DNA of 31,515 nt from a virus: positions 1 through 31,515 of IMG/VR virus record IMGVR_UViG_3300028895_000257; one strand, 5' to 3'. The notes beneath the pieces were generated by a model. The model did not search any database and had not been told where the DNA came from. It saw only the letters and a program-made list of their open reading frames with translations. Both the position numbers and the translations under genes were made by a program. This document shows, piece by piece, positions 30,959 to 31,515 of the stretch; position 1 is the first letter of the stretch, and every line of letters starts with the position of its first letter.

Positions 30959-31392
30959 ATGGGCGACATCACGAAGAACTTCTCGCTTTCGGAATTTGCG
31001 CGGTGCCGCGAAGGATCAAAGACCGACTTGCCCCGAAGCTGCAGTACCTTCGGGACCGTATTGGCCGCCCGATTCGCATCACCTCGGGCTACCGGTCAAA
31101 GGCCTACAACGCCCGCATCGGCGGTTCGAAGACCTCGCGGCATGTATACGGCCTTGCCGCCGACATTGATGTTGCGGACATGGGTGCCGACGAGCTCGCG
31201 CAACTGGTCGTTGACACCGCAGCCGAAGAGGGCGAGATGTGGGACCAGGTAATCAGCTACCCGAAGACGGGCGGTCATGTGCACGTTGGCCTCGCCTTCG
31301 AAGGCCAGCAACCACGGGGAGAGAAACGCCGCAAGCTACCGTCGGGCAGTTACCCGCATGTTCACCGGTTCACGCAGGAGACAGAACGATGA
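30959..31392 (+). pseudogene. Second endolysin allele, frame broken near residue 19
   Basis: The start ATG 30959 and first 18 codons equal the left copy. Then 8 nt (31015-31022) replace 42 nt, a net loss of 34, which shifts the frame; the M15 motifs continue in the other frame to a stop at 31390-31392. Downstream, about 25 substitutions fall in 24 codons and only three change the amino acid (Asn to Asp, Lys to Gln, Ser to Thr). That pattern means this allele was evolving as a working protein, so the break is recent or an assembly/sequencing artefact. One extra base near 31021 would restore a reading frame 11 residues shorter. Confidence 0.7.
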
Positions 31393-31515
31393 AGGCACGC
31401 AAACTTCGGGCCGTCGGCCGTATGCTCATTTGCGGAACGCGCGAAGAGCTCGTCGAAGCACTTGACGAGCTCATTGAACCGAAGTCGCGGTTGTGGGAAC
31501 GGGTCTCAGACATTG
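31389..31515 (+). CDS. Truncated copy of the 77-aa gene after the endolysin
   Basis: The first 42 codons of the gene at 553-786, identical in sequence over the visible part, cut by the end of the window. It starts with the same ATGA overlap with the endolysin-type frame. It is part of the right terminal repeat and not a separate gene on the circular map. Confidence 0.85.
   Translation, partial: MKARKLRAVGRMLICGTREELVEALDELIEPKSRLWERVSDI

Larger units (their letters stand above)
30871..31515. repeat. Right copy of imperfect terminal repeat
   Basis: Matches 1-679 apart from the changes described there. It starts within the 85-aa basic-protein gene and ends within the 77-aa gene. Its length is 645 nt because 34 net bases are absent near 31015. 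It makes the contig ends overlap in a circular map of about 30.87 kb. Confidence 0.95.

Noticed and set aside
30871-31515. Exact direct terminal repeat of T7 type
   Set aside because: The copies differ by an indel and many substitutions; true terminal repeats copied each cycle should be the same.
1-31515. CRISPR array, tRNA genes, integrase, attachment site or insertion sequence
   Set aside because: I saw no regularly spaced repeats, no cloverleaf with CCA-like end, no recombinase motifs and no transposase or terminal inverted repeats flanked by target duplication.

Overview
The window reads as an essentially complete genome of a GC-rich, strictly virulent-looking tailed phage of podovirus type (Caudoviricetes). 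It has a terminase, portal, scaffold, HK97-like capsid, P22/T7-style adaptor and nozzle-type tail proteins and an ejection-protein cassette. There is no tape measure, sheath, integrase, recognisable repressor, RNA polymerase or DNA polymerase. The host cannot be named from the sequence; Shine-Dalgarno sites and sigma70-like promoters point to a bacterium, probably GC-rich. Positions 1-679 are repeated imperfectly at 30871-31515, so the contig closes on itself as a map of about 30.87 kb. The two copies are different alleles of the endolysin region rather than an identical terminal repeat.

Layout. Transcription diverges from a 360-bp control region (8436-8799). Leftward (8435 down to 783) runs the early/replication operon: a 24-aa membrane peptide, four small unknown proteins, a structured intercistronic RNA, a 55-aa membrane peptide, a primase-polymerase/SF3 helicase fusion, an ERF single-strand annealing protein, a frameshifted RuvC-like gene, three small unknown genes, an intact RuvC-like gene, a RecE-like exonuclease and SSB. 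Most junctions are 1-4 nt stop/start overlaps, so the operon is translationally coupled. Rightward (8800 to 31515, then through the join to 786) runs the late operon: candidate small terminase, large terminase, portal, two unknown genes (one WYL-like), scaffold, major capsid protein, decoration protein, adaptor, tail nozzle-like protein, three tail/fibre-type proteins, three ejection proteins including a 1,487-aa giant, a putative receptor-binding module, and lysis genes (holin-like membrane protein, small basic protein, M15 endolysin). The two operons meet tail to tail at 783-786 with overlapping stop codons.

How it works together. The primase-helicase probably opens and primes the phage origin and recruits host polymerase. 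SSB, RecE-like nuclease, ERF and RuvC-like proteins form a recombination module for concatemer formation and repair. Terminase packages concatemers into scaffolded capsids.

The most unusual parts are: the mirrored control region, where two divergent promoters each drive the same ~35-nt initial transcribed sequence; the two diverged endolysin alleles at the contig ends; the frameshifted RuvC paralogue; the WYL-like gene inside the head-assembly block; and a visibly different codon style in the tail-tip/lysis block spanning the join.
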